In this document: in pieces, positions 37,929 to 46,355 of the stretch
Layout of the letters: each line of letters starts with the position of its first letter
Position numbering within the stretch: the first letter of the stretch is position 1
From: CAZYAK01 sp964403335
GTDB lineage: Bacteria > Patescibacteriota > Gracilibacteria > Peribacterales > Peribacteraceae
Reading direction: 5' to 3'
NCBI GenBank assembly: GCA_964403335.1
Contig: CAYOFI010000010.1
Span: forward strand, 1 to 49,379
Length of the DNA stretch: 49,379 nt
Position numbers and translations under genes: made by a program
The notes under the pieces: generated by a model
What the model saw: the letters and a program-made list of their open reading frames with translations, nothing else
Database searches by the model: none
What the model was told of the DNA's origin: nothing

Positions 37929-38921
37929 CTACTGCGCGGCGCTTGAGGCCGAGGCGTTGGAAGCTTCATCAGCGGGTGTGCCGAGCGTTGCGGCGTTCGC
38001 GGCACGGTCCGCTGCCGTCACTTCATAAAAGCCGCTTTCTTCCACAATCGCCTGGCCTGCCGGCGAGAGCTCGAAGATCAGGAAATTCTTGAGCGTGCTC
38101 CCTTCAACAGGCGTGCCGTTGAAGTACTGGTAGATTGACCGGGCCAACGGATAATTGCCCGCCAAGACCGCGGCTTTATCCAACGGGGAAATGGGCAAGT
38201 CATCTTTGGCGGACTCCAGCGCCACGACATGCACGCGGTCCGTCGCGCCGCTCTGTTCGTCCAGCAAGTAGCCAACGCCCACGTAGCCGATGCCGTGTTC
38301 ATCCGCGGCCACGGCTTCCACGATCGCTTGTGTGCCCTCCATCTGACGCATATCCGGTGAATAGTCGGCTTTCAGCACCGTGTCGCGGAAAAAGCCGAAC
38401 GTGCCCGACGTGCTCTGGCGGCCGTATAAGACGATGGCGGCATCGTCTCCGCCCAGTTCTTTCCAGTTGGTGATTTCGCCGCGGTAGATGCGCCCCAAGT
38501 CCGCGACGGACATCGATGCCAACGCGTTGTCCGGATGGGTGACGACGGAGAGCGCGTCGAGAGCGAATGCGATCTGCTGCACATCAACGCCCTTTTCTTC
38601 GGCCTGAGCCCTTTCCTCCGCATTCATCAGACGGGAGGAGTTGGCGATGTCCGTGGTGCCGTTGATGAGCGCGGCGATGCCGACGGCACTGCCGCCGCCG
38701 GTGACGGAAATATCAATCGCTTGTTCCGCCGTACCCGTATTTTGCTCCGCAAACGCCTCAGCCAAATTGGAAACCACTTGAACTTCCGTGTCCGACCCCT
38801 GAATGACGAGCGTCTCGCCCGCGGGGGCCGTGTTTGTTGCCGTGTCGGTCGGTACGACCGATGCAGTCGTGCAGGCGGACATCAACAGGCTCAGCGTCAG
38901 GATCGAAGCGAGGCGGCGCAT
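37929..38921 (-). CDS. pstS: Phosphate-binding lipoprotein PstS
   Basis: PstS captures phosphate outside the membrane and delivers it to PstCA. The 330-residue protein has a lipoprotein signal peptide with lipobox LMSAC (Cys about residue 16). Phosphate-ligand loops follow: LVIQGSDTEVQVVSNLAEAF, GGGSAVGIAALINGTTDIAN and YGRQSTSGTFGFFRDTVL. An Ala/Ser-rich tail ends it. The start at 38921 gives the signal peptide; TAGAAT about 30 bp upstream is a likely -10 box. As first gene of pstSCAB it probably responds to phosphate, but no PHO box was identified. Confidence 0.95.
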   Translation of the reverse strand: MRRLASILTLSLLMSACTTASVVPTDTATNTAPAGETLVIQGSDTEVQVVSNLAEAFAEQNTGTAEQAIDISVTGGGSAVGIAALINGTTDIANSSRLMNAEERAQAEEKGVDVQQIAFALDALSVVTHPDNALASMSVADLGRIYRGEITNWKELGGDDAAIVLYGRQSTSGTFGFFRDTVLKADYSPDMRQMEGTQAIVEAVAADEHGIGYVGVGYLLDEQSGATDRVHVVALESAKDDLPISPLDKAAVLAGNYPLARSIYQYFNGTPVEGSTLKNFLIFELSPAGQAIVEESGFYEVTAADRAANAATLGTPADEASNASASSAAQ

Positions 38922-38985
38922 ACGGAAAGATGGGGAGAAAGTTGTCTCCGATTCTACAGAATCTTTGGAAAAACCAAGAGCAAAG

Positions 38986-39801
38986 TTACGCCCTCCGTTG
39001 TTTCCTGTGCCCGACAATTCCGCATGCGACAAATCCAAAGAGCGTGAGCAGCACGATCGTCCCGCCGCTGCCGATATCCAATTCGTAGGACAGGATCAAT
39101 CCGCCGATGACCGAGAGCAGCGCGATCAATACGGCGACAAGGTACGTACGCACGAAGCCCAACCGCAGTTGCATCGCCGCCAAGACGGGAATCACCATCA
39201 AAGCGCCCACCAGAAGGACGCCGACGATGCGCAGGGAAAGCGAGACGGTCACCGCCGCGAGGATCACGAGGATGCGACTGAGGAGTCCGACGGGCAACCC
39301 GGATGCCGCCGCCAAGTCTTCATCGATCGACGTGAGAAACAGGGGGCGCCACAGAAGAAAGACCGTGGAGAGCGTGGCGATGCCGAGTCCCAGGATCAAC
39401 GCGACATCCTGCTGCGTCACCGTCGTAATGCTCCCGAAGAGGATGCTGGAGATATTCACGTTGGAGTTTTTGCTCAGGCTGAGAAGAATCGCCGCCACGG
39501 CCAATCCGCCCGATAGAAACAATGCGAGTGCGGATTCGCCCGCGAGCTTGCGGCGTAAACGCAATTCATCCGCCGCAAGCGCGCCGATGATGGAGGTTCC
39601 CACGGCCGTGACGATGGGCTGAAAGCCCATGAGGATGCCGATGGCCACGCCCGCAAGCGAGACGTGCGCCAGTGTATCCGCCAAAAACGCGTAGCGGCGC
39701 GTGACGAGAAACATCCCGATAGTGGGAGCGATGACCGCCGTCACGACGCCTGCCGCGAGGGCGCGGAGCATGAAGTCGTGGGTGAAGATGTCTAGGAGCA
39801 T
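38986..39801 (-). CDS. znuB: Metal ABC transporter permease (ABC-3 family)
   Basis: The 271-residue membrane protein has eight or more hydrophobic segments and belongs to the ZnuB/MntB ABC-3 family (FLADTLAHVSLAGVAIGIL, SSILFGSITTVTQQD, SLRIVGVLLVGALMVIPVLA). Together with the His-tailed ATPase upstream and a Fur-family-like operator, zinc is the most likely substrate; manganese is an alternative. No znuA-type binding protein is in the window. Confidence 0.88.
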   Translation of the reverse strand: MLLDIFTHDFMLRALAAGVVTAVIAPTIGMFLVTRRYAFLADTLAHVSLAGVAIGILMGFQPIVTAVGTSIIGALAADELRLRRKLAGESALALFLSGGLAVAAILLSLSKNSNVNISSILFGSITTVTQQDVALILGLGIATLSTVFLLWRPLFLTSIDEDLAAASGLPVGLLSRILVILAAVTVSLSLRIVGVLLVGALMVIPVLAAMQLRLGFVRTYLVAVLIALLSVIGGLILSYELDIGSGGTIVLLTLFGFVACGIVGHRKQRRA

Positions 39802-39802
39802 C

Positions 39803-39838
39803 GAAGGCTAAGGGATAAGGCTAAGGCTAAGAATGGGA
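39803..39838. repeat. F-type operon spacer, copy 2
   Basis: AAGGCTAAGGGATAAGGCTA followed by AGGCTAAGAATGGG, between znuC and znuB. It shares the sequence of the pstC-pstA spacer but lacks its hairpin. Confidence 0.6.
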
Positions 39839-39839
39839 A

Positions 39840-40601
39840 TCAATGATGGTGATGCGGAATACGAGAAACATGTTCGCCGTAGAGATCGCGGAGCGAGGCG
39901 TCATGCGCGAAGGTTTTGGCGGGGACGTGGCAGAGGACGGTTTGGTTCACGCAAAGGATCGACTTGGCTTCGACGGTCATGACGTCGACATCGTGCGTCA
40001 CGAACAGAATCGTCAGACCTTTCTTTTCGTTTAAGTCGCGGAGGAAAGCGTAGAACCGGTCGCGGGCGCCGGGGTCCACGCCTGTCGTCGGTTCATCCAG
40101 AATCAGCATGTGCGGATTGCCGGCGAGTGCGCGGGCGATGAAGACGCGTTGGCGTTCGCCGCCGGAAAGCGTCCCGATCTGGCGATGACGCAAGTGTGTG
40201 ATATCCGCCGAGTGCAGTGCAGCGTCGATGTTTTTTTTGTCGCGTCCGAAGGAAAACAGGCGCGTGTGACCGCTCTGCACCACTTCCTCCACCGTCGCCG
40301 GAAACAAAAAATCCGCCTGCATGAGCCGCTGCGGCACGTAGCCGATTTTCCCGCCGCGCCGCGCATCCACGGGACGCTTGCCATCGATCGAAATTTCTCC
40401 GGATGTCGGTGGGAGCAGTCCCAGGATTAATTTCAACAACGTCGTCTTTCCGCCGCCGTTCGGTCCCACGATGCCCACGTACTCGCCGCAACGGATGGAA
40501 AAATGCACGTCCCGCAGCACGTCCTGCCCGTTGAAACGGAAGGAGAGATGCTCTGCATGGATGCAGCACTCTGTGCACGAGGGATCATGCGCGTCGTTCA
40601 T
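39840..40601 (-). CDS. znuC: Metal ABC transporter ATP-binding protein
   Basis: The 253-residue ATPase has Walker A GPNGGGKTT at 46-54, the signature LSGGERQRVFIARAL and Walker B MLILDEPTTGVDP. It ends in PHHHH, a metal-binding tail common in zinc ATPases. The N-terminus has three Cys/His (CTECCIH). The ATG at 40601 lies seven bases after a TACAGT -10 box, so the mRNA may be leaderless, and a 7-1-7 operator overlaps the promoter. Confidence 0.92.
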   Translation of the reverse strand: MNDAHDPSCTECCIHAEHLSFRFNGQDVLRDVHFSIRCGEYVGIVGPNGGGKTTLLKLILGLLPPTSGEISIDGKRPVDARRGGKIGYVPQRLMQADFLFPATVEEVVQSGHTRLFSFGRDKKNIDAALHSADITHLRHRQIGTLSGGERQRVFIARALAGNPHMLILDEPTTGVDPGARDRFYAFLRDLNEKKGLTILFVTHDVDVMTVEAKSILCVNQTVLCHVPAKTFAHDASLRDLYGEHVSRIPHHHH

Positions 40602-40608
40602 CGTTGCA

Positions 40609-40637
40609 ACTGTAATGCAAATGATTTGCAAGTACAA
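40609..40637 (-). promoter_or_regulatory. znuC promoter with Zur/Fur-like operator in its spacer
   Basis: On the minus strand TTGTAC (40637-40632), exactly 17 bp, and TACAGT (40614-40609) form the promoter. TGCAAAT-G-ATTTGCA (40616-40630), a perfect 7-1-7 inverted repeat, fills the spacer. That geometry is typical of Fur-family operators; with a zinc transporter downstream a Zur-type repressor is likely (inference). Confidence 0.7.
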
Positions 40638-40641
40638 GGTC

Positions 40642-40669
40642 TTGTCGTGCAGAATCTGCCCGGTATTCT
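40642..40669 (+). promoter_or_regulatory. Promoter of the metal-resistance operon
   Basis: TTGTCG (40642-40647), a 16-bp spacer and TATTCT (40664-40669) precede the gene at 40692 by 22 bp. It is divergent from the znuC promoter and abuts the operator. Confidence 0.5.
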
Positions 40670-40691
40670 GTATCCACATTTCCTCATCCCT

Positions 40692-41411
40692 ATGCGAAAT
40701 TGGTCGTCTCTGATCGCACTGTCCGGCCTCCTCGCTCTTGCGCCCGCAATCGCTTCGGCACATGAGCATCAGGTCTTCCAAATCGGGACCCAAACGTACG
40801 AATTCACCGTCGGGTCTTTGAACGAGCCGGTCGCGGTGGATGACAAGTCCGGCGTGGAACTCTCCGTCAAAAAAGTCGAAGCCACAGGCGAAGAGCACGA
40901 TGATTCCGTCGCACATGCGGAAGAAGACGAGGCCGCAGCCGCAGTCACGGGCTTGGAGAGCACGCTCAAGGTGCAGATCAGCGCCGGAGGCAAGACGGTC
41001 GAGAAGGCGCTCACGACCGTGTATGGCGAACCGGGATCGTACAAAGCCATTTTTATTCCGACCGTGCAGACGACGTACGCGTACCGCTTCATCGGAACGA
41101 TCGACGGCACGGCCGTCGATTTGACTTTCACGTGTAATCCCGCCGGTCATCCGGCCACTCCCGAAGACACGACTCCGGTGGAAATGTCCGCGGGCGTGAC
41201 GCGTCTCTCCAAAGCCGGCGCTTTCGGATGTCCCGCCGCCAAAGATGATCTGGGATTCCCGGAGCCGGCCGGGACGCTTGTCGCATTGTCGGAAAAAGAT
41301 GGAGGAAGTTCATCCACTCCGGCCCTCGCGTTGGGTACACTGGGATTCGTATTCGGTCTTGCGGCGTTGGCGCGGACGAGAAGAAAGTCCGCAGCCCTGA
41401 TGTCCGTCTAA
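40692..41411 (+). CDS. Exported His/Glu-rich protein with C-terminal membrane anchor
   Basis: The 239-residue protein has a signal peptide (SLIALSGLLALAPAIASA) directly followed by HEHQVFQIG. An acidic His-containing segment (GEEHDDSVAHAEEDEAAAA) could bind metal. The C-terminal hydrophobic helix and Arg-rich end (ALARTRRKSA) suggest a membrane anchor. The predicted beta fold (KVQISAGGKTVEKALTTVYG) resembles copper-handling periplasmic domains in general, but I cannot name the family. It starts the three-gene operon with the CopC-CopD fusion. Confidence 0.65.
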   Translation: MRNWSSLIALSGLLALAPAIASAHEHQVFQIGTQTYEFTVGSLNEPVAVDDKSGVELSVKKVEATGEEHDDSVAHAEEDEAAAAVTGLESTLKVQISAGGKTVEKALTTVYGEPGSYKAIFIPTVQTTYAYRFIGTIDGTAVDLTFTCNPAGHPATPEDTTPVEMSAGVTRLSKAGAFGCPAAKDDLGFPEPAGTLVALSEKDGGSSSTPALALGTLGFVFGLAALARTRRKSAALMSV

Positions 41412-41426
41412 ATCTTTCTCTCTCTT

Positions 41427-41948
41427 ATGCGCATCGCTTCCGTTTTGACGGCTTTTGCAATGCTCGTGTTGCCGGTGGCGATTGCTGATGCTCATGCGTT
41501 GCAGCAGTCCTTGGAAAAGCAGGTGGGGGAATATCTGGTCGACATCGGCTATGACGCCCTTGCTTTGCAACCTGGCAAAGATATCGTTTTCAACTTCGGC
41601 ATCATCCTGAATGCCGATAAGCCCAATTGGGAATTCGCGCGGTTCACGGAAGCCCGCGTCACCTTCGCGAAAAAAGGAGAGACAGCCGAGCCGAAAGTCA
41701 TACAAGTCGATCCGCCTCTGCTGGCGTACATGGTCCAGAATTTCCCCAGTCGCGGGGCCTACGAGCTTGCGGTGCAGTTTTATGACGGCGAGAAGTTGGT
41801 CACCGAAGCGTCGTTCCCGTTGCAGGTAGGGCCGCCCGCGGTGGCCGGGCTGTGGTATACGTATGCGGGTATCCTTACCTTGATCGTCGCGCTTTTCGCC
41901 ATTGTGCTGTCCCGGCGTCTGCCGGAAGGTCACACGGCCTCCGCATGA
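41427..41948 (+). CDS. Exported membrane-anchored YtkA-like protein
   Basis: The 173-residue protein has a signal peptide ending ADAHA, a beta-rich extracytoplasmic domain (PGKDIVFNFGIILNADKPNW; GAYELAVQFYDGEKLVTEAS) and a C-terminal membrane helix. The fold resembles YtkA/FixH-like domains often found near CopC/CopD; this is tentative. It overlaps the downstream fusion gene by four bases (ATGA). Confidence 0.6.
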   Translation: MRIASVLTAFAMLVLPVAIADAHALQQSLEKQVGEYLVDIGYDALALQPGKDIVFNFGIILNADKPNWEFARFTEARVTFAKKGETAEPKVIQVDPPLLAYMVQNFPSRGAYELAVQFYDGEKLVTEASFPLQVGPPAVAGLWYTYAGILTLIVALFAIVLSRRLPEGHTASA

Positions 41949-44791
41949 AGCAGTTGTTCTCTTCCGGTGTCTTGGCGTTCTGGATGCTGCTTGCGTCTCC
42001 GCAGGCGGTGTTCGGGCATGCCGCTCCCGTAGTGTATGAGCCGGATGCCGCGGCCGTTCTGGAGCAAGCCCCCGCAAGCGTGACGATCCGTTTCAGCGAG
42101 CGAGTGGAAAAGGGTGCAAGTTCCATCCTCATGTATGCGCCCGACGGAACACGTGCCGATGCCGGCACCGCCGCGGTCGATGAAAAAAATCCGCGCGTGC
42201 TCTCCGTTCCGCTCAAGCCCGATGCGGCGAAGGGGACGTATACCGTGTCGTGGCAGGTGGTCTCCGCGGATGACGGGCATTTCACCAAAGGAGGATTCGG
42301 GTTCTCCGTGGGCGAAGCCACGGGAGTCGTCGCCAGTTCGACGTTCCAGATCGATCATCGTTCATCGGCGCCGGAAGCGGTGGCGATCTGGCTGGAATTG
42401 CTGGGGCAAGCCTTACTGATTGGTGTGCTGGTGATGATTGTTATTCTGCGGAAGACGGGAGACGCGCCTGCGGGAACGTCTGTACAGGGGCGCCTGCGGA
42501 TCATCGCGATAGCTTCTCTTCTGCTCCAGATCGTGGGGGTGGGATGCTATCTGGCCTTCTCCATCGCGGCGGCTCCCGTCGACAGCCCTGTGACGTTGCA
42601 GAGTTTTTTGCAGACGACGGCGGGGAGCATGGCGGTGGCGCGGGGGATACTGGGATCGGTTGCGGCGATGCTGCTTTTTGTATGCTTGCCCGTCACCCTT
42701 CGACAAGCTCAGGGTGACAGGCGTCGCAAACCGGTGGAATGGATCGTCATCGGATTGCTTATCGTCGATGCGCTGTTCCGCGCCCGCGTCAGTCACGCAG
42801 CAGCCTCGACATTTTTCCCGGAGTTATCGATTCTGATGAATGCGGTGCATCTCCTGGCAAAAGATGTCTGGATCGGCGGCGTGATTGTCTTCCTGCTCGC
42901 GTATGTTCCTGCGTTGAAGACCGATGCGCATGCGCGGGCTGTGGCGATGACGTCGTTGACGCGTGTGCTGTGGATCGCTTTCGGCATCGGCGGAGTCACC
43001 GGTTCCTACATCATCTGGCTGCACCTAAAAGGCCCGGCGAATTTGCTCGCGACGCACTGGGGAATGCTCTGTCTGATTCTTGTCGTCTATGGACTGATTT
43101 TCCTGGGCTCACGCTTGTTATTCCATTTCCGTTTTGATCGCGCACCTTCAAAAGAAGCAGGATTTGTCCTCGTCACCGAAGCCATCACGGGCATGTTGAT
43201 TCTGTTTTTCTCCGGAATGCTGATTATCACGACGCCGCCCCTGAGCCTGCGCGCGGTGTATCACACAAACATCGACAGCCAAGGCATGACGATCGGATTC
43301 GGCGAGCATCCCAACGACCGTACGTCGATGCGTATCGAACTCCGCGGATCCTCCGTCCCCGTTGGCACGCCCGTTGTGACGGCCGCCACAGAAGACGGCA
43401 GCATCGGGCCCATCGTTGTTCCGTTGGAACAGCGCTCTGCGGAAACGTACGTGTTCCCCGTATCCACACTCACTCCTCCGGGCAAATGGCGGATCGATGT
43501 CACGGCGCCGCGTCCCGGTGCGTACGATGCGGTCGCGACGTTTCACATCGACGCACCGTCTGACATCGAATCTCCGCGCGCGGATGATGGACATGGCTTT
43601 GGCGCGTGGGCGCTCGCGTGTCTTCTTGCCGCGTTGTTTATCACTGTCGCATCGATTCTTCTTTTCCGCCAAGCCGATCGTCGTGTGAAACATTTGGCAA
43701 AACTCACCGCGCATCACACCGCATCCGATCCGCTTCTCCCGCGCTGGCCGCAGACCCTGGTGATGATGTTCACCATCGCCGTGCCGCTGGTGTTCCTGGG
43801 CGTCCAAATCAACGATCACGGTCACGGCTGGCTGCAGCGTGCGTGCCGTGAGAATGGAGATTATTGGCACGAAAGTGTGCCGATGCGCGATGGGCGTGTG
43901 CTGTCCCCGGAGTCCGCCATGGGGTGCATGTTCGGGATGGGCCGGGGCCAGAGTCACATCGCGGACGGGGAAGAATACGCATGGCTGCTGCGTCCGTCCG
44001 GCGCACTCGCGTCCATGCAATTGTCGACGCCGGCTCCGCGCGCCCCAACGGGGGCCCCTAGGGCTGGTCAACCCGTCACGCTCACATTCAGTCTGAAAGA
44101 CGGCAGCGGTGCGGCCCTCACGGACTTGCGCGCGGATCATGACCGCTTTTTGCACGTGATCGTCGTCGGCCGCGATACGCAGACGTTCATGCATCTGCAT
44201 CCGGAAAATGCCGGACCGGTCACCCAAGAGATGCTCAAGACCGCGACGTTCAATGTTCCCGTGATCTTCCCCAAAGCCGGAAAATATTTGGTCGCCATCA
44301 ACTACTCCGTCCGCGCCAAGACTGTCGCCCAATCCTTTTACGTCGACGTCGCGGGGCCCGACCCGATGACCTCGCCCGAAGCGCTTCCCGCCATCGCCTA
44401 CGATGCGAAAGACGGCTATCTGGTCACCGTCGACCCCACGCAAGTGCCTGCGCGCGGGTTGGTGCGCTTCCAATTCCATATCGAAAAAGACGGCGTGCCC
44501 GTCACCGACCTGGAGCCGTACCTCGCCGCGACCATGCACGTGGAAGTGACCTCGCCCGACCTGCGCCAATTCCTGCACACGCACGGCGAACTGCCGCAGA
44601 CGTGGTGGGATGCCTTGCTCACGCCGCGCATTTCCATCGCCAACCACCCGCATCAGTTTGTACCCGCGCACTTTGGGCCGGACATCGTCGCGTACCTGCC
44701 GTTCACGGGACCGGGTCCGTACATTATCTTCGGGGAATTCCAGCACAAGGGGAAAGTGATTCCGGTGCGGTTTGTGGTGGATGTGAAGTGA
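41945..44791 (+). CDS. CopC-CopD copper-resistance fusion protein with C-terminal extracytoplasmic domains
   Basis: The 948-residue protein begins with a signal peptide and a CopC domain (HAAPVVYEPDAAAVLEQAPA to about residue 125). The histidine in SADDGHFTKGGFGF and the N-terminal His are likely Cu(II) ligands. A CopD-like membrane domain with about eight spans follows (residues 140-450), then an extracytoplasmic region, a further span, and a C-terminal part with two histidine-rich motifs (HVIVVGRDTQTFMHLHPE; TMHVEVTSPDLRQFLHTHGE). CopCD proteins handle copper at the envelope. A REP-like repeat (42692-42718) is translated at residues 250-258. Confidence 0.85.
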   Translation: MKQLFSSGVLAFWMLLASPQAVFGHAAPVVYEPDAAAVLEQAPASVTIRFSERVEKGASSILMYAPDGTRADAGTAAVDEKNPRVLSVPLKPDAAKGTYTVSWQVVSADDGHFTKGGFGFSVGEATGVVASSTFQIDHRSSAPEAVAIWLELLGQALLIGVLVMIVILRKTGDAPAGTSVQGRLRIIAIASLLLQIVGVGCYLAFSIAAAPVDSPVTLQSFLQTTAGSMAVARGILGSVAAMLLFVCLPVTLRQAQGDRRRKPVEWIVIGLLIVDALFRARVSHAAASTFFPELSILMNAVHLLAKDVWIGGVIVFLLAYVPALKTDAHARAVAMTSLTRVLWIAFGIGGVTGSYIIWLHLKGPANLLATHWGMLCLILVVYGLIFLGSRLLFHFRFDRAPSKEAGFVLVTEAITGMLILFFSGMLIITTPPLSLRAVYHTNIDSQGMTIGFGEHPNDRTSMRIELRGSSVPVGTPVVTAATEDGSIGPIVVPLEQRSAETYVFPVSTLTPPGKWRIDVTAPRPGAYDAVATFHIDAPSDIESPRADDGHGFGAWALACLLAALFITVASILLFRQADRRVKHLAKLTAHHTASDPLLPRWPQTLVMMFTIAVPLVFLGVQINDHGHGWLQRACRENGDYWHESVPMRDGRVLSPESAMGCMFGMGRGQSHIADGEEYAWLLRPSGALASMQLSTPAPRAPTGAPRAGQPVTLTFSLKDGSGAALTDLRADHDRFLHVIVVGRDTQTFMHLHPENAGPVTQEMLKTATFNVPVIFPKAGKYLVAINYSVRAKTVAQSFYVDVAGPDPMTSPEALPAIAYDAKDGYLVTVDPTQVPARGLVRFQFHIEKDGVPVTDLEPYLAATMHVEVTSPDLRQFLHTHGELPQTWWDALLTPRISIANHPHQFVPAHFGPDIVAYLPFTGPGPYIIFGEFQHKGKVIPVRFVVDVK
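42692..42718. repeat. E-type REP hairpin, copy 1 (inside the CopC-CopD gene)
   Basis: GTCACCCTTCGACAAGCTCA followed by GGGTGAC is an imperfect palindrome of a kind seen in many bacterial genomes. Here it is translated as TLRQAQGD in a loop between membrane spans, evidence of insertion of the element into the gene. Confidence 0.85.
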
Positions 44792-44792
44792 G

Positions 44793-44821
44793 TGTCATGG
44801 TGAGCTTGTCGAACCATGACA
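44793..44821. repeat. E-type REP hairpin, copy 2
   Basis: TGTCATGGTGAGCTTG followed by TCGAACCATGACA, two bases after the CopC-CopD stop. Its central GAGCTTGTCGAA is the reverse complement of that in copy 1. Confidence 0.85.
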
Positions 44822-44830
44822 TGGGACCGC

Positions 44831-44861
44831 GTGTCGCACTTCGACAGGCTCAGTGTGACAC
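44831..44861. repeat. E-type REP hairpin, copy 3
   Basis: GTGTCGCACTTCGACAGG followed by CTCAGTGTGACAC. It is paired with copy 2 in the opposite orientation. The stop codon of the minus-strand SLH gene (44850-44852) lies in it. Confidence 0.85.
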
Positions 44862-45506
44862 GCTGCCGCACGCCGACTCTCCCTTCAGTACAAACCTCGT
44901 CCGCTGCATCAGTGCTGCCATCTCCGCCCGATTCATCGGATCCAAAGGTCGAATTCTGAGCGTTTCAGAATCCCGGTTCATCAAACAATAATCCGCCATC
45001 GCGGCCATTGCGTACGCATACCAATCGCTTTTGCCGACATCGATAAATCCGTGATCGGTATTTTTGGTGCGCTCGAACACGAAGATCCGCACCAAGAGTG
45101 CCGCGGCTTCCCCGCGCGTGATGGCATTCTCCGGATACGCGCGGCAGGGGTGTGTGCCGTAGCAGTCGCCGTCCCCGCGTATCCAGCCCTGCTTGGCGGC
45201 TTCTTCCAAATGCGGAAAGTACCAAGCAGTTTTCTTCACATCGTCAAAACTGGCGATGAGGGGAGGTGTGCCAGGAGTTGTTTTATCGATCGCGAGCGCG
45301 AGCTTGAGAAATTCCGCGCGCGTGGCGTTCGCGCCGGGCCGGAACAATTTTTGCGTGCCATCGATGAATCCGTCGGTCACCAGTCCCAGGACGGCCGGTT
45401 TGAACCAGGATCCGTCGGGGACATCGGTGAAAGACATCGTGGCGGCAGCCGCTACGGGAACGATGAAACCGATGATTATGTGCAAAAACGTGCGTGTCAT
45501 CGGCAT
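44850..45506 (-). CDS. S-layer homology domain protein
   Basis: The 218-residue protein has a signal peptide (FLHIIIGFIVPVAAAA) and three SLH repeats: FTDVPDGSWFKPAVLGLVTD; FDDVKKTAWYFPHLEEAAKQ; FIDVGKSDWYAYAMAAMADY. It has little else, so it may simply bind secondary cell-wall polymer. A Cys pair (GDCYGTHPC) sits in the second repeat. The last nine codons and stop fall in and next to an E-type REP hairpin. A start two codons later (45500) is also possible. Confidence 0.85.
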   Translation of the reverse strand: MPMTRTFLHIIIGFIVPVAAAATMSFTDVPDGSWFKPAVLGLVTDGFIDGTQKLFRPGANATRAEFLKLALAIDKTTPGTPPLIASFDDVKKTAWYFPHLEEAAKQGWIRGDGDCYGTHPCRAYPENAITRGEAAALLVRIFVFERTKNTDHGFIDVGKSDWYAYAMAAMADYCLMNRDSETLRIRPLDPMNRAEMAALMQRTRFVLKGESACGSVSH

Positions 45507-45528
45507 GCATCATATATCATTGCCCCAC

Positions 45529-46353
45529 ATGGCATTCGCGATTTTTTCCCACAACGGCGCCATTCGTCCGATGTCCGAGGCGACGATCCCTCTGTCGAAC
45601 ATCGAGTACACCTATGGCTTCGGCGTGTACGAAATCATCCGCGTGACGCGCGGGACACCGCGCTTCATGAGCGATCATGTCGAGCGCTTGTTCCGTTCGG
45701 CACAGATCATCGAACTCGAACATCCGTTCACATCAGAAAAAGTCACGCAATGGATCGAGTCACTCGTCGCGGAACTGGGGAAAGAGACCGTCTGCAATCT
45801 GAAGATTCTCCTCATCGGTGCGCGAAAGCCTGAGGATTGTCAGTTGTTCATCATTCCACTTGCGCCGTTGTTCCCGGAAAAGAAGTTGTACACGCGCGGG
45901 GCCACGGCCATCACCTTCGAAAACGAGCGCATGTTCCCGCAGGCGAAGACTTTGAATATGTTCGGCAGCTACATCGCGTACCGAAAAGCTCGGCAGATGG
46001 ATGCCTATGATGCGCTGCTCGTCGACCGTCACGGCTGCATCGCCGAAGGCACGCGCACGAATTTTTTCTGCATCAAGGGCCGGACGATTCACTCACCGCC
46101 GCAGGAAGATATTTTGGAAGGTGTGACGCGGAAGCATATGTTGGAGGTTGCGAAAAAAGCGGATTTCGATCTGGTGCAGAAGCGCATTCCGGTGAAGTCA
46201 CTTGCTGACTTCGACTGTGCCTTTCTCACAAGTACATCCACGGGAATCGTCCCGCTCAAAAAAATCGACCATCACGAATTTGCCGAAGCGCCGACGAAGG
46301 AACTGAAGGAGTTGATGGATTTGTTTGATCTGATGATCGCAGACTTATATTGA
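45529..46353 (+). CDS. Class IV PLP-dependent aminotransferase
   Basis: The 274-residue enzyme belongs to the branched-chain/D-amino-acid aminotransferase fold. It has IPLSNIEYTYGFGVYEIIRV, then AKTLNMFGSYIAYRKARQMD with the PLP Lys expected in AKTLN, and the cofactor motif GCIAEGTRTNFFCIKG. Branched-chain aminotransferase, D-Ala aminotransferase and aminodeoxychorismate lyase are all possible. An ATATAT-type box about 10 bases before the ATG supports the chosen start; an ATG at 45505 would add eight residues. Confidence 0.85.
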   Translation: MAFAIFSHNGAIRPMSEATIPLSNIEYTYGFGVYEIIRVTRGTPRFMSDHVERLFRSAQIIELEHPFTSEKVTQWIESLVAELGKETVCNLKILLIGARKPEDCQLFIIPLAPLFPEKKLYTRGATAITFENERMFPQAKTLNMFGSYIAYRKARQMDAYDALLVDRHGCIAEGTRTNFFCIKGRTIHSPPQEDILEGVTRKHMLEVAKKADFDLVQKRIPVKSLADFDCAFLTSTSTGIVPLKKIDHHEFAEAPTKELKELMDLFDLMIADLY

Positions 46354-46355
46354 GA

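Noticed and set aside
43148..44746. 532-codon open frame on the minus strand
   Set aside because: It is antisense to the CopC-CopD gene, with shadow-type composition rich in Arg, His, Asp and Gly and no motif.
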